The notes below the pieces were generated by a model, which was not told the origin of the DNA, did no database searches, and saw nothing but the letters and a program-made list of their open reading frames with translations. Below are positions 1 to 7,798 of a DNA stretch of 36,858 nt, in pieces; within the stretch, counting starts at the first letter, position 1, and every line of letters starts with the position of its first letter. The DNA is taken from contig NZ_FPAI01000027.1 of the NCBI RefSeq assembly GCF_900116255.1, positions 1-36,858 on the forward strand. The letters run 5' to 3'. The translations under genes and the position numbers were made by a program. This DNA is from Halolactibacillus miurensis (GTDB lineage: Bacteria > Bacillota > Bacilli > Bacillales > Amphibacillaceae).

Positions 1-1
1 G

Positions 2-727
2 GACGCTGATGGTGAGAAATTTCAGACGGTGATTGTTGATGCCGATAATCGCAAGGTTATTGATGTTTTGCCTGATCGAAAGAAAGAGACCATTATCTCC
101 TATTTACGATCCTGCGATACAGGACAAGTGAGAGCCGTCGTTATGGACTTGTCACGTGGGTTTAAAGAGGCTGTACGAGAGGTATTAGGCAATCCGATTA
201 TTATCGCTGATCGCTTTCATTACATGAGACAAGTGTACAACGCTTTTGATGAAGTACGTAGAGAAGTTCAGAATGAACTCTCAGATGAGGAACGCAAACA
301 CATGAAACGCAGTAAAGAAATGTTGTGGAAATCTAGTAAGAAAATAACCTCAGAAACCAAAGAAAAAGTAGATAAAATGTTAAGTATCTCATCAAAATTA
401 AAACATGCTTATGAATTAAAAGATGAATTGGATGATTGGTTCAAAAACAGTGATCTGCATACTGCTAAAGAAGGATTTGAGAAATGTATAGAAAAGCTAG
501 AAAATTCGCCTTATGAAAGCTTTAATAGGGTCGCTCGTACTTTCGAACGGTGGCGCCTTGAGATTCTCAATTCGTTTAGCCATCTTTATAATAATGGCGT
601 AACTGAAGGAATCAACAATATGATTAAAGTGATTAAACGTCATTCCTTCGGAATCAAAGACTTTCAAAGATTTCGCAAGAAAATCTTATGGTACCAAGAG
701 GTCAAAGAGATGACTGAGACACTCTAG
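2..727 (+). CDS. ISL3-family transposase, partial (5' end outside window)
   Basis: This is the C-terminal part (about 240 residues) of a DDE transposase. The frame is open back to base 2, so the true start lies outside the window; the internal GTG at 29 is not a credible start. An early Asp lies in VIVDADNRK, a second in VVMDLSRGFKEA, and the likely catalytic Glu in NNGVTEGINN near the end. That layout, with the terminal KRHSFGIKDFQRFRKKIL stretch, is typical of ISL3-family transposases (DDE_Tnp_ISL3). The protein would bind the element's terminal inverted repeats and catalyse transposition. The remaining part ends in a normal TAG and shows no frameshift, so it could be intact. The family call is from motif recognition; the catalytic residue assignment is inference. 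Confidence 0.88.
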   Translation, partial: DADGEKFQTVIVDADNRKVIDVLPDRKKETIISYLRSCDTGQVRAVVMDLSRGFKEAVREVLGNPIIIADRFHYMRQVYNAFDEVRREVQNELSDEERKHMKRSKEMLWKSSKKITSETKEKVDKMLSISSKLKHAYELKDELDDWFKNSDLHTAKEGFEKCIEKLENSPYESFNRVARTFERWRLEILNSFSHLYNNGVTEGINNMIKVIKRHSFGIKDFQRFRKKILWYQEVKEMTETL

Positions 728-905
728 CCATTGCGAAGCAACGTGTCCTTTACTTCAAGACTTCTTCTTAGTGAGAGTAAGTTGGGTTCGGGGTCCCGAC
801 TTAATCGAACTTAGAAGAAAACGACCATGATAAGCTTAGGCGCGGATGGTGCCTCAAAGGCATTAAAATAACCATCCGGCACAAGAAAACTCATCATGGT
901 CGTTA
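728..905. other. Non-coding tail of the ISL3-type element
   Basis: No credible gene lies between the transposase stop and the decayed ATPase fragment. The stretch holds GC-containing inverted segments (a ggttcggggtcccgac core near 786-800) and a nested inverted repeat at 820-904. It is probably the right-hand non-coding part of the insertion sequence plus its junction with the host. I could not identify a terminal inverted repeat because the left end of the element is outside the window. Confidence 0.5.
820..904. repeat. Nested inverted repeat downstream of transposase
   Basis: AACGACCATGAT (820-831) is the exact reverse complement of ATCATGGTCGTT (893-904). Inside it GGATGGT (844-850) pairs with ACCATCC (871-877). 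RNA or single-stranded DNA could fold into a two-storey hairpin. No T-run follows, so it is not a classical terminator. It may be a structured IS end, a small palindromic element of its own, or a read-through protection hairpin. Confidence 0.65.
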
Positions 906-1373
906 TTGAAGTCAAGGATGGCGGATACTACCTCGACAATAATTGATCAAATGAGTGGTGTTTTAGGTACCACCACATTTGACAGAGAACCGGAATTAGA
1001 TAATGGAGTCAATGCGAAGCACCTCAATGACAAATTTTATTTTGAGGGTGATCAACGTGTGAGTTTAAGGGATAAAATTTTTAGGGAAGCAATTTCAAAT
1101 TTACTGATTCATAGAGAATTTTCAAATCCATTTCCAGTAACCAACCAAGATACCAACCAAGATATCAACCAAGATAATAACGAAATTAACAAACTATTGG
1201 AATTCTGCAAGACCCCTAGAACGAGGGGAGAAATGCAACAGTTTATGAGTCTTAATAATAGAGGCTATTTTAGAACGAAAATACTTAACCCTTTAATTAA
1301 AGGAGGACTTCTTAAAATGACGCTTCCTGATAAGCCGACAAGTAGAAATCAGCAATATTACTCTGACAGGTAA
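906..1373 (+). pseudogene. Remnant of an AlbA_2-type ATP-binding / RecG-like transcriptional regulator
   Basis: The 155 codons match two separate parts of a larger family, the Schlafen/AlbA_2 'ATP-binding protein' group. Residues about 42-76 (DKFYFEGDQRVSLRD, then FREAISNLLIHREFSN) resemble the middle of these proteins, where the GHKL-like ATPase region starts. From about residue 90 (LLEFCKTPRTRGEMQQFM and LPDKPTSRNQQYY) it resembles their extreme C-terminal winged-helix end. The ATPase core between the two is missing, as is the N-terminal AlbA_2 domain. The apparent start lies at the IS junction. A 12-bp unit (accaaccaagat, encoding NQDT/NQDI) is repeated three times at 1140-1175, where the two parts join. 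Most likely a deletion derivative left by IS activity. Family recognition is from memory of conserved motifs. Confidence 0.7.
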
Positions 1374-1471
1374 TGGGATAACTCCTCACAATAGGGTAAG
1401 CCTTTTTTTGCTTCGTATAAGCTAGCTTGTGGCAAATATCTGTTTTTAGTGTTGTTTAATAATTGAGCCAA

Positions 1472-1518
1472 GCATAGACTAAACCATCCAAGATACAAGG
1501 GGTGGTTTTTGTCTATGC
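1472..1518 (+). promoter_or_regulatory. Long hairpin enclosing SD and start codon of mntP
   Basis: AAACCATCC (1481-1489) pairs with GGGTGGTTT (1500-1508, one T-G wobble). GCATAGAC (1472-1479) pairs perfectly with GTCTATGC (1511-1518), with a one-against-two T internal loop. The loop is 10 nt. The best SD (AAGGGGTGG, 1497-1505) lies in the loop and 3' arm, and the ATG at 1515 lies in the outer stem. The element looks like an intrinsic terminator (T5 at 1506-1510) but also masks translation initiation. I see no conserved yybP-ykoY manganese riboswitch core here. Confidence 0.6.
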
Positions 1519-2027
1519 ATTTTTTGTTGGATTTATTGTTAGCGATTGCGGTCTCTGTTGACTGTTTGACCATTGCGTTTACGTTATCAACGTTATCTAG
1601 GAAACGAAAGCAGCTATTTATGTTGTTAGTGAGCGGGTGTCATTTTCTATTTCCTTATGTAGGGTTACTTGTTATAGGTATGTACCCTGAGAGACTCTTT
1701 CAATTCATTGATGTGATGAGTGGGACAATCTTTTTTAGTCTCGGCTTATATAATCTGTTTAACGGTTTTAGTGACGAGGAACCAACCTTTGTGGCGCGCT
1801 CCGTGATTCTGTTAGCGTTGATGGTCAGTCTTGATAGTTTATTTATTGGGCTTGTCGTATATGAGCGGACCTTGCGACTTGCTTTATTGTTTAGTGTGAT
1901 GAGTTTAGGCTTTTGTATGATTGGTTTTTACATAGGAAAGCAAGTCGAAAAAATCATGGGACCGTTTTTTCATGTGTTACGTGGCATGATTTTTATTGGC
2001 TTTGGTACGGTAGTCCTCTTCTTCTAA
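1515..2027 (+). CDS. mntP: MntP-type manganese efflux pump (YwlD-like)
   Basis: A 170-residue, very hydrophobic protein with about six predicted transmembrane helices. The two halves carry Asp-containing repeats, AVSVDCLTIAF near residue 15 and MVSLDSLFIGL in the middle, as in the MntP/YwlD family that exports Mn2+ from the cytoplasm. It sits just upstream of a ywlE-type gene, as ywlD does in Bacillus subtilis. ATG 1515 is chosen over an in-frame TTG at 1509 because the SD AAGGGGTGG ends at 1505, which suits 1515. The whole initiation region is folded into a strong hairpin, so translation or transcription may be conditional. Family and transport direction are established knowledge; substrate specificity here is inferred from synteny and motifs. 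Confidence 0.8.
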   Translation: MHFLLDLLLAIAVSVDCLTIAFTLSTLSRKRKQLFMLLVSGCHFLFPYVGLLVIGMYPERLFQFIDVMSGTIFFSLGLYNLFNGFSDEEPTFVARSVILLALMVSLDSLFIGLVVYERTLRLALLFSVMSLGFCMIGFYIGKQVEKIMGPFFHVLRGMIFIGFGTVVLFF

Positions 2028-2115
2028 TCTGTTCACCTCTTTATACTTAGCGGGAACAAGGATATGTGTGATAAAATGGTGGTAGAATTTTATTCAAAGA
2101 AAGGACTAGAGAGCA

Positions 2116-2577
2116 GTGAATGTCTTATTTGTTTGTACCGGAAATACATGTCGTTCACCGATGGCAGAAGCTATTTTACTTGATCATCTAAAGCGATCAA
2201 ATCAACTTGAACGTGTTTCAGTAAAGTCCGCTGGACTTTATACAACGGATGGCATTAAAACATCCGCAGGCACACGTTTTGCACTGGAGGCACATCAGAT
2301 TGATTTTGATGGTGAATCCACCCAAATGACCGAGAGTTTAATTGATTGGGCTGATATCATTTTAACAATGACAGAAAGTCATCGAAGGGCACTTATTTCA
2401 TTAAACCCAGAAAGGCGTGAACGTGTTTACGCGTTAAAGGATTACGTATATAAGGACTTGAGTGACTATGACAAGAATATTCGTGATCCATTTGGGCAAG
2501 ATGAGAACACGTACTTAGAAACTTTTGATGAAATTGAAGCGGCAATCAAGCGGTTTATAGAAAAAATTAACTTGTAA
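2116..2577 (+). CDS. ywlE: Low-molecular-weight protein-arginine phosphatase (YwlE-like)
   Basis: A 153-residue LMW-PTP fold enzyme. The P-loop CTGNTCRS covers residues 7-14 (nucleophile Cys7, Arg13), with Thr11 at the position that gives B. subtilis YwlE its phosphoarginine preference. The general acid is probably Asp124 in the DPFG motif. It should remove phosphoarginine marks added by the McsB kinase, acting in the cytosol on heat-shock and quality-control targets. It starts with GTG at 2116 behind AAAGGA-type SD bases. Position between mntP and rpiB matches the B. subtilis ywlD-ywlE-rpiB order. Specificity for phosphoarginine rather than phosphotyrosine is inferred from Thr11 and synteny. 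Confidence 0.88.
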   Translation: MNVLFVCTGNTCRSPMAEAILLDHLKRSNQLERVSVKSAGLYTTDGIKTSAGTRFALEAHQIDFDGESTQMTESLIDWADIILTMTESHRRALISLNPERRERVYALKDYVYKDLSDYDKNIRDPFGQDENTYLETFDEIEAAIKRFIEKINL

Positions 2578-2619
2578 ACCGAACGAAAAAAGAATTTTCT
2601 AAAAAAACGTCCGTAATAC

Positions 2620-2647
2620 TTCACATTTAATAAAAATGAGTTACAAT
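2620..2647 (+). promoter_or_regulatory. Sigma-A-type promoter for rpiB-ywlG
   Basis: TTCACA (2620-2625), a 16-bp AT-rich spacer and TACAAT (2642-2647) lie 53 bp before the rpiB start. It probably drives rpiB and the overlapping ywlG. Confidence 0.55.
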
Positions 2648-2699
2648 ATGAAGTAAGCAAAAAACTAGAAAGACAATAATCGATGGGAGTGTGTAATCA

Positions 2700-3140
2700 A
2701 TGAAAGTTGTTTTAGCATCAGATCACGGTGGTTCTGAACTAGCGAAAGAGATTGAAACCTATTTAGGTGAACTCGGTATCGAAGTGAATAATATCGGTTG
2801 TGACTCAAAAGAGTCATGTGATTATTCTGACTACGGTATTCCAGCGGCTGAGAAAGTTGCTGCGGGAGAATATGACCGCGGGATTGTGATTTGCGGGACT
2901 GGGATCGGTATGTCGATTGCGGCGAATAAAGTAAAAGGCATTCGTTGCGCCTTAACACATGATGTGTATACTGCACGTGTGACGCGTGAACATAACGATT
3001 CCAATGTGTTAGCCATGGGCGCACGAGTTATTGGTGTCGATTTGGCGAAAGAAATCGTTAAAACGTGGATTGGTGGAGAATTTGAAGGTGGACGTCATGA
3101 GCGCCGCATCAATAAACTGCGCGATTATGAGATGAAATAA
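2700..3140 (+). CDS. rpiB: Ribose-5-phosphate isomerase B
   Basis: A 146-residue RpiB/LacAB-family protein that interconverts ribose 5-phosphate and ribulose 5-phosphate in the pentose phosphate pathway. The start MKVVLASDHGG is diagnostic, as is the ICGTGIGMSIAANK motif with Cys65 as the likely proton-transfer base. TREHND carries His98 and Asn99 and GGRHERRI is near the end, both conserved in the family. The ATG at 2700 follows a GGGAG SD. The stop overlaps the start of ywlG (TAATG), so the two are translationally coupled. RpiB versus the closely related allose or galactose isomerases is settled by gene order rather than by a single residue. Confidence 0.93.
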   Translation: MKVVLASDHGGSELAKEIETYLGELGIEVNNIGCDSKESCDYSDYGIPAAEKVAAGEYDRGIVICGTGIGMSIAANKVKGIRCALTHDVYTARVTREHNDSNVLAMGARVIGVDLAKEIVKTWIGGEFEGGRHERRINKLRDYEMK

Positions 3141-3694
3141 TGATACAAGCGATTGATCAAGCGGTCTTAAAGACGATGATGGATCAGTTTGTTGATGAGT
3201 GGATTCGGTTAGGTGTGCTAAAAGAAGGACATGTCTTTGTCGTTGGTACATCAACGAGTGAAGTGCTTGGTGAAAAAATCGGCACACTTGGTAGTATGGA
3301 TGTGGCTGAAGTGATTTTTAATGCTTTACAGCGACTAAAAGACGCGACAGGTGTCCGACTTGCTTTTCAATGTTGCGAACATTTAAATCGCGCCTTAGTT
3401 ATTGAAAAAGAGACACAAGTAACTTTAAATAAGCGACCAGTAACCGTTGTCCCACATCAACATGCGGGAGGATCGATGGCGACATATAGCTATCATCACT
3501 TACGTGAGGCGGTCGTTGTTGAAACAATTGAAGCGGACGCAGGGATGGATATTGGTGAGACGATGATTGGGATGCATCTCTTACCAGTGGCGGTACCGCT
3601 TAGATTTAATACAAAGTTTTTAGGTCAAGCACGTCTAGCTGGTGCCTATAGCCGTCCGAAACTGATTGGCGGGGTACGAGCAAAGTATGAATAA
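3140..3694 (+). CDS. ywlG: YwlG / TIGR01440 family protein (DUF436)
   Basis: A 184-residue conserved cytosolic protein of unknown function, found between rpiB and glyA across Bacillales. Recognisable family stretches are VVGTSTSEVLGEKIG, AFQCCEHLNRALVIE and PHQHAGGSMATY. The paired Cys with His/Glu (QCCEH) and the HQHAGG motif could form a metal or catalytic site, but no function is established and I do not assign one. It overlaps the rpiB stop by one base and is therefore in the same operon. No signal peptide or membrane helix is evident. Confidence 0.9.
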   Translation: MIQAIDQAVLKTMMDQFVDEWIRLGVLKEGHVFVVGTSTSEVLGEKIGTLGSMDVAEVIFNALQRLKDATGVRLAFQCCEHLNRALVIEKETQVTLNKRPVTVVPHQHAGGSMATYSYHHLREAVVVETIEADAGMDIGETMIGMHLLPVAVPLRFNTKFLGQARLAGAYSRPKLIGGVRAKYE

Positions 3695-3754
3695 GTCGAC
3701 TTCTTAGTCTTTCTTATAAAAAACATAACCAATACTTTAGGGGGAACGATGTGG

Positions 3755-4990
3755 ATGAAACATGTACAAGCGAATGATGTAGAATTATTTGAAGCGATTG
3801 AATTAGAGCGTGGTCGTCAAAATGATAAGATTGAGTTGATTGCCTCAGAAAACTTTGTCACTGAAACAGTGATGGAAGCACAAGGGTCTGTCTTAACAAA
3901 TAAATATGCCGAAGGTTATCCAGAGAAGCGCTACTACGGTGGTTGTGAGTTTGTGGATATCGCTGAAAACTTAGCACGTGACCGGGCAAAAGCAATCTTT
4001 GGGGCAGAACATGCGAATGTTCAACCACACTCAGGAGCACAGGCGAATATGGCGGTGTACCATGCGTTCTTAGAACCAGGTGATACGGTCCTTGGCATGA
4101 ATCTGTCTCATGGTGGTCACTTAACACACGGTAGCCCAGTTAACTTTAGTGGTAAGCTTTATAACTTCGAAGAGTACGGGGTAGATAAAGAAACAGAGAC
4201 GCTTGATTACGAGGTTGTGCGTGAAAAAGCGTTAGCGGTCAAGCCGAAATTAATCGTCGCTGGTGCAAGTGCGTATCCACGTGAGATTGACTTTAGTAAG
4301 TTCCGTGAAATTGCTGATGAAGTAGGGGCGTACTTAATGGTTGATATGGCGCATATTGCGGGTCTTGTCGCAGTAGGCGAACATCCAGATCCTGTACCTT
4401 ACAGTGACTTTGTCACCACAACGACACATAAAACATTGCGTGGTCCACGTGGTGGGATGATTCTCACAAAAGAAAAGTATGCGAAACAAATTGATAAAGC
4501 GGTCTTTCCTGGTATTCAAGGTGGCCCACTGATGCATGTGATTGCCGCAAAAGCAGCCGCGTTTAAAGAAGCCCTTGATCCATCATTTAAAGACTATGCG
4601 AAACAAATTAAAACAAACGCGAAAGCTTTCGCTGATTCACTGACAGCTGAAGGTGTCCGTCTCGTTTCAGGTGGGACAGATAATCACTTACTGTTACTTG
4701 ATGTGAAAAGCTTAGGCTTAACCGGTAAAGTCGCAGAAGAAGCCTTAGATGATATTGGTATTACAACCAACAAAAATACGATTCCATTTGATACAGAGTC
4801 ACCATTTGTGACAAGCGGTGTCCGTGTAGGAACGGCCGCTGTTACGACACGTGGCTTTAAAGAAGATGAACTCAAAGAAGTTGGTCAAATCATTGCGCTT
4901 GTACTAAAAGATGTTGAAAATGAAGCAGTGAAAGCAGAAGCACGTAAACGTGTGAAAGCTCTTACTGATCGTTTCCCACTATATAAATAA
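3755..4990 (+). CDS. glyA: Serine hydroxymethyltransferase
   Basis: A PLP enzyme of 411 residues that converts serine plus tetrahydrofolate to glycine plus 5,10-methylene-THF, the main one-carbon source. The PLP lysine is Lys226 in [14 protein letters not shown]. Other hallmarks are [31 protein letters not shown] and [13 protein letters not shown] chose ATG 3755 (MKHVQAND) rather than ATG 3749. The SD AGGGGG (3739-3744) is 10 bases from 3755 but only 4 from 3749, and Bacillus GlyA begins MKH. A strong terminator follows directly. Confidence 0.97.
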   Translation: MKHVQANDVELFEAIELERGRQNDKIELIASENFVTETVMEAQGSVLTNKYAEGYPEKRYYGGCEFVDIAENLARDRAKAIFGAEHANVQPHSGAQANMAVYHAFLEPGDTVLGMNLSHGGHLTHGSPVNFSGKLYNFEEYGVDKETETLDYEVVREKALAVKPKLIVAGASAYPREIDFSKFREIADEVGAYLMVDMAHIAGLVAVGEHPDPVPYSDFVTTTTHKTLRGPRGGMILTKEKYAKQIDKAVFPGIQGGPLMHVIAAKAAAFKEALDPSFKDYAKQIKTNAKAFADSLTAEGVRLVSGGTDNHLLLLDVKSLGLTGKVAEEALDDIGITTNKNTIPFDTESPFVTSGVRVGTAAVTTRGFKEDELKEVGQIIALVLKDVENEAVKAEARKRVKALTDRFPLYK

Positions 4991-4995
4991 TTCAG

Positions 4996-5026
4996 AAGGC
5001 ACGTCTCTACATGGGACGTGCCTTTT
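4996..5026 (+). terminator. Rho-independent terminator of glyA
   Basis: A perfect 10-bp stem, AAGGCACGTC (4996-5005) with GACGTGCCTT (5015-5024), has a 9-nt loop and a short T-run. Confidence 0.9.
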
Positions 5027-5100
5027 GATATGCTTTTAATTCGATCGGTGATTTTATGTTAGAGGGTGGTATGCAACGTTCACTTATAAAATTCAGGCTG

Positions 5101-5126
5101 AATTAATCCTAATTAATAGGTATAAT
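5101..5126 (+). promoter_or_regulatory. Antitoxin promoter with embedded operator-like palindrome
   Basis: A perfect -10 box TATAAT (5121-5126) is preceded by a direct repeat AATTAAT (5101-5107 and 5111-5117) and by the near-palindrome CCTAATTAATAGG (5108-5120). Phd/YefM antitoxins usually repress their own promoter by binding such palindromes, so this is a candidate autoregulatory operator. The -35 is poor. Confidence 0.5.
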
Positions 5127-5149
5127 AGAAATAGAAAGGGGTGAGTTTT

Positions 5150-5392
5150 ATGAGAATCAATGTAGAGAATTTAGTTTCTATTTCAGAAGCTAATCAAAAT
5201 TTTTCGAAAGTAGCAAGAATGGTAGATGAAAAAGGTACAGCGATCATCCTTAAAAACAATAAGCCTCGCTATATATTAATGGAATATAATCAATTAGACG
5301 AAGATGAAAAAATTGGAGATCAAGAGATCAACGAAGTAGCTGAGAATTTAATCTCAAAGCATATGAAAGCCTTTAAGGAATTAGCCAAATGA
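5150..5392 (+). CDS. Type II antitoxin, Phd/YefM family
   Basis: An 80-residue antitoxin. The N-terminal half (SISEANQNFSKVARMVDE, then GTAIILKNNKPRYILMEYN) is the Phd/YefM DNA-binding fold. The charged C-terminal half would wrap and inhibit a RelE/ParE toxin. ATG 5150 is preferred over the in-frame GTG at 5141 because the GTG lies inside the SD (GAAAGGGG). Its stop overlaps ATGA at 5389, where a toxin gene should begin, but that toxin is broken. The cassette lies between glyA and upp, otherwise housekeeping, so it is an insertion. The antitoxin may persist as a regulator or as an anti-addiction factor. Confidence 0.85.
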   Translation: MRINVENLVSISEANQNFSKVARMVDEKGTAIILKNNKPRYILMEYNQLDEDEKIGDQEINEVAENLISKHMKAFKELAK

Positions 5393-5582
5393 AGCGATCA
5401 ATGATTCAGAAAGGATCTATTTGTACATTGCCAAAAGTCTACTATCTAAAGAATTGGTGAGTGGACAATATAAACGTATCACGCAAAATATATTGAAATT
5501 AGCGACTATACCGGAAAGGTACCGGTTAATTAAATTAGAACCAGAGCATTCGAGAGAGCTTCAGATATTTATAAAAGACTGA
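5389..5582 (+). pseudogene. Decayed ParE/RelE-family toxin
   Basis: An ATG overlapping the antitoxin stop opens only 23 codons. A different frame from 5409 to the TGA at 5582 encodes ERIYLYIAKSLLSKELVS and then TIPERYRLIKLEPEHSRELQ. This matches the middle of ParE-type toxins, where I..YI, PERYRL and an EPW-S/RGL-like segment are conserved. The N-terminal strand is missing or frameshifted, and the C-terminal strands that end in an arginine-rich R.MYGGRD are absent. The toxin is therefore almost certainly inactive. Recognition rests on motif similarity only. Confidence 0.75.
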
Positions 5583-5626
5583 GTAAATGGGAATGAATAC
5601 AGTGAAGTGACATGAACTTACCTGAC

Positions 5627-5650
5627 AAATTCCAAGGAATTTCATTTTTT
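5627..5650 (+). terminator. Terminator after the toxin remnant
   Basis: AAATTCC (5627-5633) pairs with GGAATTT (5636-5642) and is followed by a T6 run (5645-5650). A 2-nt gap means the closing pairs open to a CAAG tetraloop. It separates the cassette from upp. Confidence 0.6.
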
Positions 5651-5652
5651 AC

Positions 5653-5681
5653 TTGAAAGCACGTGTCGTTACATGTAAACT
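5653..5681 (+). promoter_or_regulatory. Sigma-A-type promoter for upp
   Basis: TTGAAA (5653-5658), a 17-bp spacer and TAAACT (5676-5681) lie 42 bp before the upp start. Confidence 0.5.
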
Positions 5682-5722
5682 CTTATTAGTTATGCACAAA
5701 ATACAATAAGGGAGCGGATAAG

Positions 5723-6352
5723 ATGGGTAATGTATATGTATTAGATCATCCACTAATTCAACACAAATTGACGTATATTAGAAAAACAGAAACAGGCACA
5801 AAAGAGTTTCGAGAACTCGTTGATGAAGTTGCTGGACTGATGGCGTATGAGATCACACGTGATTTACCACTAGAACCGGTAGAAATTGACACGCCTGTCA
5901 CAAAGACAACGTCATATGTTATTGCTGGTAAGAAGATCGGGATTGTGCCTATCTTACGCGCAGGCTTAGGGATGGTAGAAGGTGTTCTTCGTCACGTACC
6001 AACCGCAAAAGTTGGCCACGTTGGATTGTATCGTGACCCTGAAACATTGAAACCACATGAATACTACTTTAAAATGCCAAATGATATTAATGAACGTGAA
6101 ATGATTGTTGTTGACCCGATGTTAGCAACAGGCGGTAGTGCGAATGACGCGATTAGCTCACTGAAAAAACGCGGCGCAAAAAACATTAAATTAATGTGTT
6201 TAATCGCAGCACCTGAAGGTGTGGAAGCGGTAAAAGAATTACACCCAGATATTGATATTTATCTTGCGGCACTTGATGAAAAACTAAACGAAAAAGGTTA
6301 CATCGTCCCAGGTCTTGGTGATGCTGGTGACCGTTTGTACGGTACAAAATAA
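5723..6352 (+). CDS. upp: Uracil phosphoribosyltransferase
   Basis: A 209-residue salvage enzyme that makes UMP from uracil and PRPP in the cytosol. The PRPP-binding loop [12 protein letters not shown] spans about residues 129-140, and the uracil-binding end ([17 protein letters not shown]) closes the protein at the usual length. The ATG follows an AAGGGAG SD. It has its own promoter and terminator, so it is a single-gene unit. Position between glyA and mnaA/atp matches related Bacillales. Confidence 0.97.
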   Translation: MGNVYVLDHPLIQHKLTYIRKTETGTKEFRELVDEVAGLMAYEITRDLPLEPVEIDTPVTKTTSYVIAGKKIGIVPILRAGLGMVEGVLRHVPTAKVGHVGLYRDPETLKPHEYYFKMPNDINEREMIVVDPMLATGGSANDAISSLKKRGAKNIKLMCLIAAPEGVEAVKELHPDIDIYLAALDEKLNEKGYIVPGLGDAGDRLYGTK

Positions 6353-6367
6353 GACAATGATGACTAG

Positions 6368-6411
6368 AAAGAATAACGCTTCTATCTTTATAGAGGGGTT
6401 ATTCTTTTTTT
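6368..6411 (+). terminator. Terminator of upp
   Basis: AAAGAATAAC (6368-6377) pairs with GTTATTCTTT (6398-6407), with a further inner stem CTTCTA/TAGAGG and a T-run. Confidence 0.9.
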
Positions 6412-6494
6412 GTATTTTCAGACATGTACTACTGATTGTATATCAATTAAATTAAGTGTTGTAGGTATCGATGAGAAAGCTAAATGTATCACAA

Positions 6495-6524
6495 TTGAAA
6501 TAGGAAAAGACATCAAAATATGTT
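6495..6524 (+). promoter_or_regulatory. Candidate promoter for mnaA
   Basis: TTGAAA (6495-6500), an 18-bp spacer and TATGTT (6519-6524) precede the gene. It is moderate in quality and no better site is seen between the upp terminator and the gene. Confidence 0.4.
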
Positions 6525-6582
6525 AAAGTAGTGAGAGAGTTTACAAAATAACTGATAAAAATATTAAATGGAGTGTGTTCTT

Positions 6583-7731
6583 ATGAGTAAAAAAATTAAA
6601 GTGATGCCGGTGTTCGGTACACGACCAGAAGCCATTAAAATGGCCCCACTTGTGTTGGAACTACAAAAACGATCTGATGTATTTGATACAATCATCACTG
6701 TGACAGCGCAACACCGTGAGATGCTAGACCAAGTGTTAGAGATTTTTGGTATTACCCCAACGTATGATCTCAATATTATGAAGCAAAACCAAACGCTCGC
6801 AGAAGTAACAACCCGCGCGCTTGTGGGACTTGACGAAGTCATTAAAGAAGCAAAGCCAGATATCGTCTTAGCCCATGGTGATACAACGACAACTTTTGCA
6901 GCATCACTTGCGGCTTATTATAACCAAGTCGCGGTTGGACACGTTGAAGCCGGTCTTCGTACATGGAATAAATATTCACCGTATCCAGAAGAGATGAATC
7001 GTCAACTAACAGGTGTGATGGCAGATTTACACTTTGCACCGACAACGCAGTCAAGAGATAATTTACTTACAGAAAGTAAGAAAGACGATTATATCTATGT
7101 GACTGGTAATACCGCGATTGATGCGTTAAAGACAACGGTTAATGCTGATTACACACATCCGATGTTAGAGAAAATCGGGGATAAACGTCTTGTCTTAATG
7201 ACGGCGCATCGTCGTGAGAATTTAGGCGAGAATATGGGACAAATGTTCCGTGCCATTCGCCGTTTAACTGATACGCATGACGATATTCATGTCGTTTATC
7301 CGGTTCACTTAAATCCAAAGGTACAAGAAAAAGCCAATGACATTCTAGGTGACCATGACCGGATTGATTTAATCAAGCCACTTGATGTTGTTGATTTTCA
7401 TAACTTTGCGGCACGCGCAACTTTAATCCTTACGGATTCAGGTGGGGTACAAGAAGAAGCCCCGTCACTCGGTGTACCTGTCCTTGTACTTCGAGACACA
7501 ACCGAACGTCCAGAAGGTGTGAAGAGTGGGACGTTAAAATTGACCGGTACGGATGAAGGCACTATCTATAATGAAGCACATCTGTTACTGAGTGATAACC
7601 AAGCTTATGAAAAGATGGCCAAAGCCTCTAATCCATATGGTGATGGTTTTGCTAGTGCTCGAATTTGTGAGGCGATTCAGTCTTACTTTGACCCAAGTAA
7701 ACAAAAACCAGCTTCGTTTGAAGTAAAGTAA
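6583..7731 (+). CDS. mnaA: UDP-N-acetylglucosamine 2-epimerase (non-hydrolysing)
   Basis: A 382-residue WecB/MnaA-type GT-B fold epimerase interconverting UDP-GlcNAc and UDP-ManNAc. Family motifs in order are FGTRPEAIKMAPL at the start, AHGDTTT, GHVEAGLRT, PEEMNRQ, TAHRREN, YPVHLNP and LTDSGGVQEEAP. ATG 6583 is chosen over ATG 6568 because the SD GGAG (6570-6573) sits 9 bases before it. UDP-ManNAc is the donor used by TagA, encoded at the far end of this window, so the gene supplies the wall teichoic acid linkage unit. It is transcribed alone, with its own terminator. Confidence 0.95.
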   Translation: MSKKIKVMPVFGTRPEAIKMAPLVLELQKRSDVFDTIITVTAQHREMLDQVLEIFGITPTYDLNIMKQNQTLAEVTTRALVGLDEVIKEAKPDIVLAHGDTTTTFAASLAAYYNQVAVGHVEAGLRTWNKYSPYPEEMNRQLTGVMADLHFAPTTQSRDNLLTESKKDDYIYVTGNTAIDALKTTVNADYTHPMLEKIGDKRLVLMTAHRRENLGENMGQMFRAIRRLTDTHDDIHVVYPVHLNPKVQEKANDILGDHDRIDLIKPLDVVDFHNFAARATLILTDSGGVQEEAPSLGVPVLVLRDTTERPEGVKSGTLKLTGTDEGTIYNEAHLLLSDNQAYEKMAKASNPYGDGFASARICEAIQSYFDPSKQKPASFEVK

Positions 7732-7752
7732 CGGTAAAAAGTTTATTAGTAT

Positions 7753-7798
7753 AAAACAGTCATTTCCCGACGAAATGTTAGGGGTGTGACTGTTTTTT
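7753..7798 (+). terminator. Terminator of mnaA
   Basis: AAAACAGTCA (7753-7762) pairs with TGACTGTTTT (7787-7796) and a T-run follows. CATTTC/GAAATG forms an alternative inner stem. Confidence 0.9.

Noticed and set aside
29-31. GTG at 29 as the transposase start
   Set aside because: The frame is open to the window edge and the first catalytic Asp would lie only three residues in; the gene is simply cut.
1140-1175. Three 12-bp tandem repeats (accaaccaagat) as a possible CRISPR or regulatory array
   Set aside because: Only three short units without spacers, in frame and coding NQDT/NQDI; a coding microrepeat.
1380-1515. yybP-ykoY manganese riboswitch before mntP
   Set aside because: No conserved purine-rich loops or paired core of that riboswitch could be matched; only the simple long hairpin.
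3858-4127. Open minus-strand frames opposite glyA, atpA, atpD, tagO and others
   Set aside because: Antisense shadows of highly conserved genes with no initiation signals.
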